Below are positions 17,919 to 26,695 of a stretch of DNA of 64,000 nucleotides, in pieces; the stretch's first letter is position 1; each line of letters starts with the position of its first letter. The position numbers and the translations under genes were made by a program. The stretch is taken from the NCBI RefSeq assembly GCF_001432305.1, contig NZ_KQ483358.1, positions 3,414,684-3,478,683 on the forward strand, read 5' to 3'. This stretch comes from Curvibacter sp. PAE-UM. GTDB lineage: Bacteria; Pseudomonadota; Gammaproteobacteria; Burkholderiales; Burkholderiaceae_C. A model generated the notes under the pieces. The model was given only the letters and a program-made list of their open reading frames with translations, made no database searches and was not told where the DNA came from.

Positions 17919-18836
17919 ATGTACCAAGTCCGACGTCCCGCCCACAGCGAATTTACCCCTGTACGCAACCTGAAGTACCACGTCCTGCAATGGGGTGAGG
18001 CCAAATCTGCCCTGCCCCCGCTGGTGCTGATGCACGGCTGGATGGACGTGGCCGCGTCCTGGCAGTTCATGGTGGACGCCTTCAGCCCCAGCTTCATGCA
18101 GGGCCGCACCATCATCGCAGCCGACTGGCGCGGTTTCGGGCTGACTGAGTGCCCGGGGCACGACAACTACTGGTTCCCTGATTACCTGGCCGATCTCGAT
18201 GGCTTGCTCGACCACTACGCCGGCGAGCAGCCCGTGGACCTGGTGGGCCACAGCATGGGCGGCAACGTGGTCATGCTCTACGCCGGTGCCCGCCCCCAGC
18301 GCATCCGCCGCCTGGTCAACCTGGAAGGTTTCGGCATGCCGGCCAGCAAGCCAGAAAAAGCCCCCAAGCGTTATGCCCAGTGGATGGACGAGCTCAAAAG
18401 CCTGCACTGCGGCGAACTGGCCCTGAAAAGCTATGACGATGCCGCCGGCGTGGCGCGTCGCCTCATGAAGACCAACCCGCGCCTGGGCGAGGACAAGGCG
18501 CAGTGGCTGGCGCGGCACTGGGCGCGGCCCAATGTCCTGGGAAAATGGGAAATCCTGGGCGACGCCGCGCACAAGATCGTCAACGCCCAGCTTTACCGGG
18601 TGGACGAAGTGCTGGCCGCCTTTGCCGCCATCACGGCGCCCGTGCTGTCGGTGGAAGCGAGCCACAACCAGATGGAGCAGTGGTGGGAGGGTAAATACAC
18701 CCTGGCCGAATTCCACGAGCGTCTGAAAAGCGTGCCCCAGCTGCAGCAGGCCCTGATCGAGGACGCCGGCCACATGCTGCACCACGACCAGCCCGAGCAG
18801 TTGGCTAGACTCATCGAAAACTTCCTGGCCGGCTAA
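17919..18836 (+). CDS. Alpha/beta-fold hydrolase
   Basis: A 305-residue protein with the alpha/beta hydrolase pattern: oxyanion region VLMHGWMDVAASWQF, DWRGFGLTE, the nucleophile elbow VGHSMGGNVVMLYA with its serine, and a late histidine in EDAGHMLHHDQPEQLARL. The substrate is unknown. Its start lies 25 bp from that of the divergent acyl-CoA synthetase, so regulation is likely shared. The next gene begins 15 bp after its stop. Confidence 0.85.
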   Translation: MYQVRRPAHSEFTPVRNLKYHVLQWGEAKSALPPLVLMHGWMDVAASWQFMVDAFSPSFMQGRTIIAADWRGFGLTECPGHDNYWFPDYLADLDGLLDHYAGEQPVDLVGHSMGGNVVMLYAGARPQRIRRLVNLEGFGMPASKPEKAPKRYAQWMDELKSLHCGELALKSYDDAAGVARRLMKTNPRLGEDKAQWLARHWARPNVLGKWEILGDAAHKIVNAQLYRVDEVLAAFAAITAPVLSVEASHNQMEQWWEGKYTLAEFHERLKSVPQLQQALIEDAGHMLHHDQPEQLARLIENFLAG

Positions 18837-18851
18837 GGCCTCTCCCGTCTC

Positions 18852-19397
18852 ATGCACTTTCTATCGCGCCCGTTCATTCTGGCCGGGTCCCTGCTCTGGG
18901 CTGGCTTCAGCCTGGCCCAGACGGTCGACCCCCAGGCGGACAACACGCCGCCCCCCGCCATCGCCGAAGCGGCCGCACCCACCCCCCTCACCCTCACGAT
19001 CGCGCCCGTCGTCTACCACTGGCGTGACGACCCCGAGCACAAATATGCCTTTGTGATCTCGGTGGAACAGCATCTGGACCGTCAGCGCCTGGTCGGGCTG
19101 GCACTGTTCCGCAACTCCTTCGGCCAGCCGTCGGCCTACGCCTACGCTGGCTATCACTGGCACAACTTTCTGGGTGAACCCAATCTCTCACTCAAGGTGT
19201 CGGCCGGCATCATCTACGGCTACACGGGTGAATACGCGGACAAGGTGCCTTTGAACTGGGAAGGCTTTTCCCCCGGCATCATCCCGTCGCTGGGCTACAA
19301 GATCGGCGCCAACGGCTCGGTCAACCTCATGCTGCTGGGCACGGCCGGCGTGGTGATCGGCTATAGCCACAGCTTCCAGGGGTTTGCCAGCCCATGA
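18852..19397 (+). CDS. Conserved exported protein, possible outer-membrane barrel
   Basis: A 181-residue protein with a signal peptide (FILAGSLLWAGFSLAQ), a short proline/alanine-rich linker, and then alternating beta strands with aromatic girdle residues (APVVYHWRDD, AYAYAGYHWHNF, AGIIYGYTGEY, GFSPGIIPSLGYKIG). It has no cysteine. The pattern fits a small outer-membrane or periplasmic beta protein. From memory, relatives in Burkholderiales are often labelled sn-glycerol-3-phosphate transporter, a name I would not rely on. Function unknown. Confidence 0.6.
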   Translation: MHFLSRPFILAGSLLWAGFSLAQTVDPQADNTPPPAIAEAAAPTPLTLTIAPVVYHWRDDPEHKYAFVISVEQHLDRQRLVGLALFRNSFGQPSAYAYAGYHWHNFLGEPNLSLKVSAGIIYGYTGEYADKVPLNWEGFSPGIIPSLGYKIGANGSVNLMLLGTAGVVIGYSHSFQGFASP

Positions 19398-19501
19398 GGC
19401 GCCCGCCCTGCTTTGGGGGAGGGCCTAAAATCAGGGGTTCCGGGCAATAGACACTGCCACCGGCAGTCCGCCCCCGCAGAACACAGACAGGATCTCCCAT
19501 C

Positions 19502-20606
19502 ATGGACGCAGAACAAATCAATGCCATCGGTACCAAACTGGCCGACCTGAGCCAGCGCACGGTCGAGCTCCGGAGGTATCTTTGACTACGATGCCAAGGC
19601 TGAACGACTGAGGACGGTCAACGCCTCGCTGGAAGACCCCACGGTCTGGAACGACCCCAAGCGGGCCCAGGAGCTGGGCCGCGAAAAGAAGGCGCTGGAC
19701 GACGTGGTCGTCACGCTCGACAAGCTCAGCAGCGAACTGTCCGACAACTCCGAGCTCTACGAGATGAGCAAGGAAGAAGGCGACGAGGCCGGCCTGTTGA
19801 CCATCTCGGCCGAAGAAGCCAAGCTCTCCGAAATCGTGGAGAAGCTGGAATTCCGCCGCATGTTCAACAACCCGGCCGACCCCCTGCCCGCCTTCCTGGA
19901 CATCCAGGCCGGTGCCGGCGGTACCGAGGCCTGCGACTGGGCCAGCATGCTGCTGCGCCAGTACCTGAAGTACGCCGAACGCAAGGGCTTCAAGGCCACG
20001 GTGGAAGACGAAACCCCGGGCGACACCGCCGGCATCAAGAGCGCCACCATCAAGGTGGAGGGCGACTACGCCTTCGGCCTGCTGCGCACCGAGACCGGTG
20101 TGCACCGCCTGGTGCGCAAGAGCCCCTTTGACAGCTCGGGCGGCCGTCATACCAGCTTTGCCAGCGTGTTCGTCTACCCGGAGATCGACGACACCATCGA
20201 GATCGACATCAACCCCTCCGATGTGCGCACCGACACCTTCCGCGCCAGCGGCGCCGGCGGCCAGCACATCAACAAGACCGACTCGGCCGTGCGCCTGACG
20301 CACATCCCAACCGGCATCGTGGTGCAGTGCCAGGACGGCCGCAGCCAGCACAGCAACCGCGACGTGGCCTGGAAACGCCTGCGCAGCCGCCTCTACGACC
20401 ATGAGATGCGCAAGCGCCAGGAAGAGCAGCAAAAACTGGAAGACACCAAGACCGACGTGGGCTGGGGCCACCAGATCCGTTCCTACGTGCTGGACCAGAG
20501 CCGCATCAAGGACCTGCGCACCAATTACGAGACCTCGGCCACCCAGAAAGTGCTGGACGGCGACCTCGACCCCTTCATCGAAGCCTCGCTCAAACAAGGC
20601 GTTTAA
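19502..20606 (+). CDS. prfB: Peptide chain release factor 2 (programmed +1 frameshift)
   Basis: RF2 recognises UGA and UAA stops. Frame 0 starts at ATG 19502 and runs 27 codons to an in-frame TGA at 19583-19585. The preceding bases CTCCGGAGGTATCTTTGAC contain an internal Shine-Dalgarno (GGAGG), CTT and TGA-C, the classic RF2 frameshift site. After a +1 slip the frame continues at 19584 for 340 codons to TAA, giving 367 residues, the normal RF2 length. The stop-recognition tripeptide SPF ([10 protein letters not shown]) and the catalytic GGQ ([13 protein letters not shown]) are present. The arrangement gives autoregulation by RF2 level. Confidence 0.96.
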
Positions 20607-20615
20607 GGAATCACC

Positions 20616-23306
20616 ATGCGTGAAGGACAAGCCCACGTCATCCGGCGCGAGGACTACACCGCCCCGGCCTACTGGATCGACACCGTCGACCTGAGTTTCG
20701 ACCTGGATCCGGCCAAGACCCGCGTGCTCAACAGGATGACGCTGCGCCGCAATCCGGCAGTGGCCCCCCAGCCCCTGCGCCTGGACGGCGAGGAGCTGAA
20801 CCTGGCACGCGTGCTGGTCAATGGCCAGGGCACCAGCTTCAAGATGGACGGCAGCCAGCTCCTGCTGGAGAACCTGCCCGAAGGCGAGGCCCCTTTCGAA
20901 CTGGAGATCTTCACCACCTGCGCCCCGGTGAAAAACACCAAGCTCATGGGCCTGTACGTGAGCAACGACTCCTTCTTCACGCAATGTGAGGCCGAAGGTT
21001 TCCGCCGCATCACCTACTTCCTGGACCGTCCCGACGTGATGGCCAGCTACACGGTGACCCTGCGCGCCGACAAGGCCCGTTACCCCGTGCTACTGTCCAA
21101 CGGCAACCTGGTGGATCAGGGCGATCTGGAAGACGGCCGCCACTTTGCCAAGTGGGTCGACCCGCACCGCAAGCCCTGCTACCTGTTTGCGCTGGTGGCC
21201 GGCAAGCTGGTGGCGCGCGAGCAGCGCATCACCGCACGCAACGGCAAGGACCACCTGCTGCAGGTCTATGTGCGCCCCGGCGACCTGGACAAGACCGAAC
21301 ACGCCATGAACTCCCTCATGGCCTCCGTGGCCTGGGACGAGGCGCGCTTCCAGCTGCCGCTGGACCTGGAACGCTTCATGATCGTCGCCACCAGCGACTT
21401 CAACATGGGTGCCATGGAGAACAAGGGCCTGAACATCTTCAACACCAAGTACGTTCTGGCCAACCAGGCCACCGCCACCGACGCCGACTATTCCAATATC
21501 GAAAGCGTGGTGGGTCACGAGTACTTCCACAACTGGACTGGCAACCGCGTCACCTGCCGCGACTGGTTCCAGTTGAGCCTCAAGGAAGGCCTGACCGTCT
21601 TCCGTGACCAGGAGTTCAGCCAGGATCTGGCGGGTGACCTGTCGGCGCGCGCCGTCAAGCGCATCGAAGACGTGCGTGTGCTGCGCACCGCCCAGTTCCC
21701 CGAAGATGCCGGCCCCATGGCCCACCCGGTGCGGCCCGACAGCTACATCGAGATCAACAACTTCTACACCGTCACCGTCTACGAAAAAGGCGCCGAAGTC
21801 GTGCGCATGCAGCAGACGCTGACGTCGCGCGAAGGTTTTGCCAAGGGCATGGCCCTGTACTTCCAGCGCTTTGACGGCCAGGCCGTCACCTGCGACGACT
21901 TTGCCCAGGCCATCGCCGACGCCAACCCCGGCTCCGAACTGGCCCGCCTGCTGCCGCAGTTCAAGCGCTGGTACAGCCAGGCCGGCACGCCGCGCCTGAG
22001 CGCCAGCGCGCAATACGACGCAAGCAACCGCAGCTACACGCTGACGCTGAGCCAGTCCTGCGCCCCCACGCCGGGCCAGGCCGTGAAAGAGCCTTTTGTC
22101 ATCCCGGTCAGCCTGGGCCTGGTCAGCAGCGATGGCCGTGCGCTGCCGCTGCAACTGGAAGGCGAGGCCGAACCCGGCCCCAGCTCACGCACCATCGTGC
22201 TGACCGAAGCCTCGCAAACGCTGCGTTTCATCAACGTGGATGCCGAGCCCGTACCCTCGCTGCTGCGCGGTTTCAGCGCCCCAGTGGTGCTGGCCTATGA
22301 CTACAGCGACGAGCAGCTGCTGGCCCTGCTGGCCCACGACACCGACCCCTTCAACCGCTGGGAGGCCGGCCAGCGCCTGGCCGTCAAGCGTGCACTGGCC
22401 TTCATCCGTGGCAGCGCCCAGCCGGGCGAAGCCAAAGTGCTGGATGCCGCCTACGTCGACGCCATGCGCCAGGTGCTGCGTCACCCCACGCTGGACGCCG
22501 CCTTCAAGGAGCTGGTGCTCACGCTGCCCGCCGAGACCTATATGGCCGAGCAGCTGGACGTAGTAGACCCGCAGCGCGTGCATGCCGTGCGCGAGGCCAT
22601 GCGCCAGCAACTGGCGCTGGAGTTGCGGCACGACTGGGCCTGGGCCTATGAGGAGCACCACGACACCGGCGCCTACCGCCCGGACGCCACCTCCTCCGGC
22701 CGCCGCGCTCTCACCGGCCTGGCACTCACCATGCTGTGTCTGGCTGCACGCGAAACCGGCGATGTGATCTGGCCCGGCAAGACCTACCAGCGTTTCAAGG
22801 ACGCCGGCAACATGACCGACCGCTTCAACGCCCTGGGCGCCCTGGTCAACAGCGGGCATGAGCTGGCTGCTCCTGCACTGGAGCGTTTCCACGCCCTGTT
22901 CAAGGACGAGGCCCTGGTGCTGGACAAGTGGTTCGCCCTGCAGGCCGGCAACTGCGACCGCGGCGGCCAAGTGCTGCCGGCCGTGCGCCAGTTGATGACG
23001 CACCCGGACTTCAACCTGCGCAACCCCAACCGCGCGCGCAGCCTGATCTTCAGCTACTGCAGCGCCAACCCGGGCGCCTTCCACCGCGCCGATGCCGCCG
23101 GTTATGTCTACTGGAGCGAACGCGTGCTGGAGCTGGACGGCATCAACCCGCAGGTCGCCGCGCGCCTGGCGCGCGCGCTGGACCGCTGGAAGAAGCTGGC
23201 CGAGCCCTACCGCCACGCCGCCCGCGAAGCCATCGCCCGCGTGGCCGCCAAGCCCGACCTGAGCAACGACGTGCGCGAGGTGGTCACCCGCGCTCTTGCC
23301 GATTGA
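20616..23306 (+). CDS. pepN: Aminopeptidase N
   Basis: An 896-residue cytosolic M1 metallopeptidase that removes N-terminal residues from peptides. The exopeptidase motif GAMEN is in FNMGAMENKGLNIFN. The zinc site is HEYFHNWTGNRVTCRDWFQL with the third ligand in LKEGLTVFRDQEF. The long C-terminal helical domain matches E. coli PepN in arrangement. Start ATG 20616 follows AAGGA and lies 9 bp after the prfB stop, so the two are probably co-transcribed. Confidence 0.95.
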   Translation: MREGQAHVIRREDYTAPAYWIDTVDLSFDLDPAKTRVLNRMTLRRNPAVAPQPLRLDGEELNLARVLVNGQGTSFKMDGSQLLLENLPEGEAPFELEIFTTCAPVKNTKLMGLYVSNDSFFTQCEAEGFRRITYFLDRPDVMASYTVTLRADKARYPVLLSNGNLVDQGDLEDGRHFAKWVDPHRKPCYLFALVAGKLVAREQRITARNGKDHLLQVYVRPGDLDKTEHAMNSLMASVAWDEARFQLPLDLERFMIVATSDFNMGAMENKGLNIFNTKYVLANQATATDADYSNIESVVGHEYFHNWTGNRVTCRDWFQLSLKEGLTVFRDQEFSQDLAGDLSARAVKRIEDVRVLRTAQFPEDAGPMAHPVRPDSYIEINNFYTVTVYEKGAEVVRMQQTLTSREGFAKGMALYFQRFDGQAVTCDDFAQAIADANPGSELARLLPQFKRWYSQAGTPRLSASAQYDASNRSYTLTLSQSCAPTPGQAVKEPFVIPVSLGLVSSDGRALPLQLEGEAEPGPSSRTIVLTEASQTLRFINVDAEPVPSLLRGFSAPVVLAYDYSDEQLLALLAHDTDPFNRWEAGQRLAVKRALAFIRGSAQPGEAKVLDAAYVDAMRQVLRHPTLDAAFKELVLTLPAETYMAEQLDVVDPQRVHAVREAMRQQLALELRHDWAWAYEEHHDTGAYRPDATSSGRRALTGLALTMLCLAARETGDVIWPGKTYQRFKDAGNMTDRFNALGALVNSGHELAAPALERFHALFKDEALVLDKWFALQAGNCDRGGQVLPAVRQLMTHPDFNLRNPNRARSLIFSYCSANPGAFHRADAAGYVYWSERVLELDGINPQVAARLARALDRWKKLAEPYRHAAREAIARVAAKPDLSNDVREVVTRALAD

Positions 23307-23324
23307 ACCCCAAAGAGGACCGCC

Positions 23325-24344
23325 ATGAGTTCCAAGATTTCCCTCACGCGCTACCTGGTCGAACAGCAGCGCAGCCACGGCCACATCCCCTCCGAACTGC
23401 GCCTGCTGCTCGAAGTGGTGGCCCGCGCCTGCAAGAGCATCAGCCAGGCCGTCAACAAGGGCGCCCTCGGCGGTGTGCTGGGCAGCGCCGGCAGCGAGAA
23501 CGTGCAGGGCGAAGTGCAGAAAAAGCTCGACATCATCGCCAACGAGGTGCTGATCGAGGCCAATGAATGGGGCGGCCACCTGGCAGCCATGGCCTCCGAA
23601 GAGATGGACAGCATCTACGCCGTGCCCAACCGCTATCCCAAGGGTGAATACCTGCTGTTGTTCGATCCCCTGGACGGCTCCAGCAACATCGACGTCAACG
23701 TCAGCATCGGCACCATCTTCTCGGTGCTCAAGAAGGGCAACGACGACCCCACGGCGATCGAGCCCGTCTGCGAGCAGGATTTCCTGCAAGCCGGCAAGCA
23801 GCAGGTGGCCGCCGGCTACTGTGTCTACGGCCCGCAGACCACGCTGGTGCTGACGGTCGGCGACGGCGTGGCCATGTTCACGCTGGACCGCGAGCAGGGT
23901 TCCTTCGTGCTGACGCAAGAGGACGTGAAGATCCCGGAAGACACCAGGGAATTCGCGATCAACATGAGCAATATGCGCCACTGGGACGAACCGGTGAAGC
24001 GCTACATCGACGAATGCCTGCTGGGCCAGACCGGCCCGCGCGGCAAGGACTTCAACATGCGCTGGATCGCCAGCATGGTGGCCGACGTGCACCGCATCCT
24101 GACCCGCGGCGGCGTCTTCATGTACCCCTGGGACAAGCGCGAGCCCAACAAGCCCGGCAAGCTGCGCCTGATGTACGAAGCCAACCCCATGAGCTGGCTC
24201 ATCGAGCAGGCCGGCGGTGCCGCCACCAACGGCCGCCAGCGCATCCTGGACATCCAACCCACCAGCCTGCACGAGCGCGTCAGCGTGATCCTGGGCTCGA
24301 AGAACGAGGTCGAGCGCGTCACGTCATACCACGGCAAGGTATAA
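23325..24344 (+). CDS. fbp: Fructose-1,6-bisphosphatase class I
   Basis: A 339-residue gluconeogenic enzyme converting fructose 1,6-bisphosphate to fructose 6-phosphate. The metal site [25 protein letters not shown] is typical of class I enzymes, and the substrate region [20 protein letters not shown] is present. Start ATG 23325 has GAGGA upstream and lies 18 bp after the pepN stop. The stop codon overlaps a perfect TATAAT that probably serves the following tRNA gene. Confidence 0.95.
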   Translation: MSSKISLTRYLVEQQRSHGHIPSELRLLLEVVARACKSISQAVNKGALGGVLGSAGSENVQGEVQKKLDIIANEVLIEANEWGGHLAAMASEEMDSIYAVPNRYPKGEYLLLFDPLDGSSNIDVNVSIGTIFSVLKKGNDDPTAIEPVCEQDFLQAGKQQVAAGYCVYGPQTTLVLTVGDGVAMFTLDREQGSFVLTQEDVKIPEDTREFAINMSNMRHWDEPVKRYIDECLLGQTGPRGKDFNMRWIASMVADVHRILTRGGVFMYPWDKREPNKPGKLRLMYEANPMSWLIEQAGGAATNGRQRILDIQPTSLHERVSVILGSKNEVERVTSYHGKV

Positions 24345-24345
24345 T
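24340..24345 (+). promoter_or_regulatory. Probable -10 box of tRNA-Thr, overlapping the fbp stop
   Basis: Exact TATAAT 12 bp before the first tRNA base, containing the fbp stop codon TAA (24342-24344). No good -35 is visible in the fbp coding end. Spacing would give a very short leader. Confidence 0.5.
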
Positions 24346-24357
24346 TTTGGGCTTGCC

Positions 24358-24433
24358 GCCGGTGTAGCTCAGTTGGTAGAGCAGCTCATTCGTAATGAGA
24401 AGGTCGAGGGTTCGATTCCTTTCTCCGGCACCA
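24358..24433 (+). tRNA. tRNA-Thr (CGT)
   Basis: A 76-base cloverleaf with encoded CCA. The D loop is AGCTCAGTTGGTAGAGC, the anticodon loop TTCGTAA (anticodon CGT), and the T arm has GGTTCGATTCC. The acceptor stem GCCGGTG pairs with CTCCGGC with one U.U mismatch at the sixth pair. Sequence and anticodon loop resemble E. coli tRNA-Thr(CGT). Confidence 0.96.
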
Positions 24434-24436
24434 ATT

Positions 24437-24470
24437 AAAAGCCCTGATTCGCAAGCGTCAGGGCTTTTTT
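24437..24470 (+). terminator. Rho-independent terminator after tRNA-Thr
   Basis: AAAAGCCCTGA, loop TTCGCAAGCG, TCAGGGCTTTTTT: a seven-pair GC-rich stem followed by six T, starting three bases past the tRNA 3' end. Confidence 0.9.
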
Positions 24471-24660
24471 CATGTGCCATGGCCGACCCGCAGCGCTGCG
24501 CAACGCGCCACAGGATCGTGACCTGGGCAGATCTCCCGCCGCCGGCGTGAACTTTGACGCATAGAAGGCTGGAATCAGACGCGGTGGCGGTTGACCAGCC
24601 TGATGGGCACAGCACAATGGGTTGATCTGCTCCATCCTAGGCATGAAGCAGGATCCAACC

Positions 24661-24837
24661 ATGCAACAAGCCACCAGACCATCCACCGAAGACGCCGCGA
24701 AGGAAATCGAGGCGATGGCGCGCGCTGCCGCCCTGCTGCTGGATGCCGGCGACCTGAAAAGCTCGCAGAGCGTAGGCCGCCTGCTGCTGGCGATCGAACA
24801 ACGCGCGGCCGAACTTGCCCGGAGTGCCGGCGCCTGA
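24661..24837 (+). CDS. Small hypothetical protein
   Basis: A possible 58-residue acidic, helical protein: MQQATRPSTEDAAKEIEAMA followed by AAALLLDAGDLKSSQSVGRL and a final alanine-rich helix. Codon choice has the strong third-position GC of real genes here, and AGGA lies about ten bases before the ATG. An in-frame ATG at 24643 is an alternative. It stands alone between tRNA genes, and I do not recognise a family. It could be a real small gene or chance. Confidence 0.4.
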   Translation: MQQATRPSTEDAAKEIEAMARAAALLLDAGDLKSSQSVGRLLLAIEQRAAELARSAGA

Positions 24838-24864
24838 GTCCCCGGCAAAGCAAGACACCCGCAA

Positions 24865-24897
24865 GAAAAAAGCCGCTGCATTTTCATGCAACGGCTC
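24865..24897 (-). terminator. Terminator after the tRNA-Ala/Glu/Asp cluster
   Basis: Read leftward: AGCCGTTGCAT, loop GAAA, ATGCAGCGGCT, then TTTTTTC. There are ten pairs with one mismatch and a six-T tail. Read rightward the same hairpin is followed by CTTCTTTTTT, so it could also stop transcription of the small gene. Confidence 0.85.
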
Positions 24898-24908
24898 TTC
24901 TTTTTTGT

Positions 24909-24985
24909 TGGCGGAGTGGACGGGACTCGAACCCGCGACCCCCGGCGTGACAGGCCGGTATTCTAACCAACTGAACTACCACTCC
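24909..24985 (-). tRNA. tRNA-Asp (GTC)
   Basis: A 77-base cloverleaf with encoded CCA. It starts GGAGTGGTAGTTCAGTTGG, the anticodon loop is CTGTCAC (GTC), and the T arm GCGGGTTCGAGTCCCGT is present. The sequence is close to E. coli tRNA-Asp. It is the last of three tRNAs in a leftward cluster. Confidence 0.97.
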
Positions 24986-25040
24986 AGTTGCTGCGTTTTG
25001 CCTGCTTGCTAGAGACAAGCAGGCCAAGTGCGGCAAAACT

Positions 25041-25116
25041 TGGCGACCCTACGGGGATTCGAACCCCGGTACTCACCGTGAAAGGGTGATGTCCTAGGCC
25101 TCTAGACGATAGGGTC
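25041..25116 (-). tRNA. tRNA-Glu (TTC)
   Basis: A 76-base cloverleaf with encoded CCA. It starts GACCCTATCGTCTAGAGGCC, the anticodon loop is CTTTCAC (TTC), and the T arm GGGGTTCGAATCCCC is present. It lies downstream of gltX, which encodes the enzyme that charges it. Confidence 0.97.
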
Positions 25117-25149
25117 AAAACCTGGACTGTTTCCGACTCGACGTGAAAT

Positions 25150-25225
<76 letters not shown>

Positions 25226-25270
25226 ATTTCGTCTGACACTTTTTCTCAAAAGCATCGTGTCGAGCCTCGA

Positions 25271-25300
25271 ATTATAGACTGAAATTCAGGCCCTTTGCAA
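25271..25300 (-). promoter_or_regulatory. Probable promoter of the tRNA-Ala/Glu/Asp cluster
   Basis: Read leftward: TTGCAA (25295-25300), an 18-base spacer, then TATAAT (25271-25276), about 45 bp before tRNA-Ala. The -35 box and spacer overlap the last codons of gltX, so the tRNAs can be made independently of that gene. Confidence 0.65.
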
Positions 25301-26674
25301 ACGGGCCTGAACTTTTTCACGTGGCAGGAGCTCCAGCACGGCATCCAGCGACGGCGTCTGGGGCGTGCCCAGCACCAGCACGCGCACGGGCATGGCCAGC
25401 TGCGGCATTTTCAGGCCCGTGGCTGTGAGCACTTCCTTGATGGCGGCGGCAATCGAAGCCTTGTCCCAGGCGCAGGCGGCCAGTTTGTCCCGCAGTTGGG
25501 CCAGCGCAGGCTTGATTGCATCCGTGATGTGCTGGGCCAGATCTTCGGCCTTCGGACTTACGTCGGCGTAGAAGGCCTGGGCCCAGTCGGCCAGGGCCAC
25601 GGTGGTGTCGCAGCGGTCCTTGAACAGGCCGCAGATGCGCTGCAGGCGTTCGTCGGACGTGATGCCGCGCTTGCCCAACTGGGCAAGCACCAGCGGCGCC
25701 AGCGCCTCATCGGTCATGGCCTTGAGGTGCTGGGCGTTGACCCAGCGCAGCTTGGCTTCGTCGAACTGCGCGGCGCTGCGGCCCAGGTGGTCGAGGTTGA
25801 ACCATTCCAGGAACTGCGTGCGGCTGAAGATCTCGTCGTCACCGTGGCTCCAGCCCAGGCGCGCCAGGTAGTTGACCATGGCGTCGGGCAGGTAGCCCTC
25901 GTCGCGGTACTGCGTGACGGGCTTGGCGCCGTTGCGCTTGCTCATCTTCTCGCCCTGCTCGTTGAGCACGGTGGGCAGATGGGCGTAGACCGGCGGCTCC
26001 TTGCCCAGCGCCTTGAAGATGTTGATCTGGCGCGGCGTGTTGTTCACATGGTCGTCACCGCGGATCACGTGGGTGATGGTCATGTCGATGTCGTCCACCA
26101 CCACGCAGAAGTTGTAGGTGGGTGTACCGTCGGGGCGCGCGATCACCAGGTCGTCGAGCTCGTCGTTGCTGATTTCGATGCGGCCCTTGACCTTGTCATC
26201 CCAGACCACGGCGCCACCCTGCGGGTTCCTGAAGCGCAGCACGGGTTTCACACCCGCGGGGACTGGCGGCAGGGCCTTGCCCGGCTCGGGGCGCCAGGTG
26301 CCGTCGTAACGCGGCTTTTCCTTGTTGGCCATCTGGCGCTCACGCAGGGCGTCAAGTTCTTCCACGCTCATATAGCAGGGGTAGACATGACCGGCGGCCT
26401 GCAGCTCGGCCAGCACGGCCTTGTAGCGCTCCATGCGCTGCATCTGGTAGAACGGGCCTTCGTCGTACGTGAGGCCCAGCCAGGCCATGCCTTCGATGAT
26501 GACGTCCACCGCTGCCTGGGTGGAGCGGTCCAGGTCGGTGTCCTCGATGCGCAGGATGAAGTCACCGCCCGTGGCGCGCGCGAACGCCCAGGGATAAAGA
26601 GCCGAGCGGATGTTGCCGAGGTGGATGAAGCCCGTGGGCGAAGGGGCAAAGCGGGTACGAACGCGTTGGGTCAC
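25286..26674 (-). CDS. gltX: Glutamyl-tRNA synthetase
   Basis: A 462-residue class I aminoacyl-tRNA synthetase. The HIGH equivalent is in [20 protein letters not shown], and [11 protein letters not shown] is the KMSKS loop. The zinc cysteines of some GluRS enzymes are not evident. Start is GTG 26674 (reading [15 protein letters not shown]) without a clear Shine-Dalgarno, 21 bp after metZ, so translation may rely on coupling. It is followed by tRNA genes including tRNA-Glu. Confidence 0.96.
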   Translation of the reverse strand: MTQRVRTRFAPSPTGFIHLGNIRSALYPWAFARATGGDFILRIEDTDLDRSTQAAVDVIIEGMAWLGLTYDEGPFYQMQRMERYKAVLAELQAAGHVYPCYMSVEELDALRERQMANKEKPRYDGTWRPEPGKALPPVPAGVKPVLRFRNPQGGAVVWDDKVKGRIEISNDELDDLVIARPDGTPTYNFCVVVDDIDMTITHVIRGDDHVNNTPRQINIFKALGKEPPVYAHLPTVLNEQGEKMSKRNGAKPVTQYRDEGYLPDAMVNYLARLGWSHGDDEIFSRTQFLEWFNLDHLGRSAAQFDEAKLRWVNAQHLKAMTDEALAPLVLAQLGKRGITSDERLQRICGLFKDRCDTTVALADWAQAFYADVSPKAEDLAQHITDAIKPALAQLRDKLAACAWDKASIAAAIKEVLTATGLKMPQLAMPVRVLVLGTPQTPSLDAVLELLPREKVQARLQRA

Positions 26675-26695
26675 GGAATCAGTTCAATTCAAAAA

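Noticed and set aside
19518..20984. A 488-codon minus-strand frame opposite prfB and pepN
   Set aside because: It is antisense to two strong genes and crosses their boundary without resemblance to any family.
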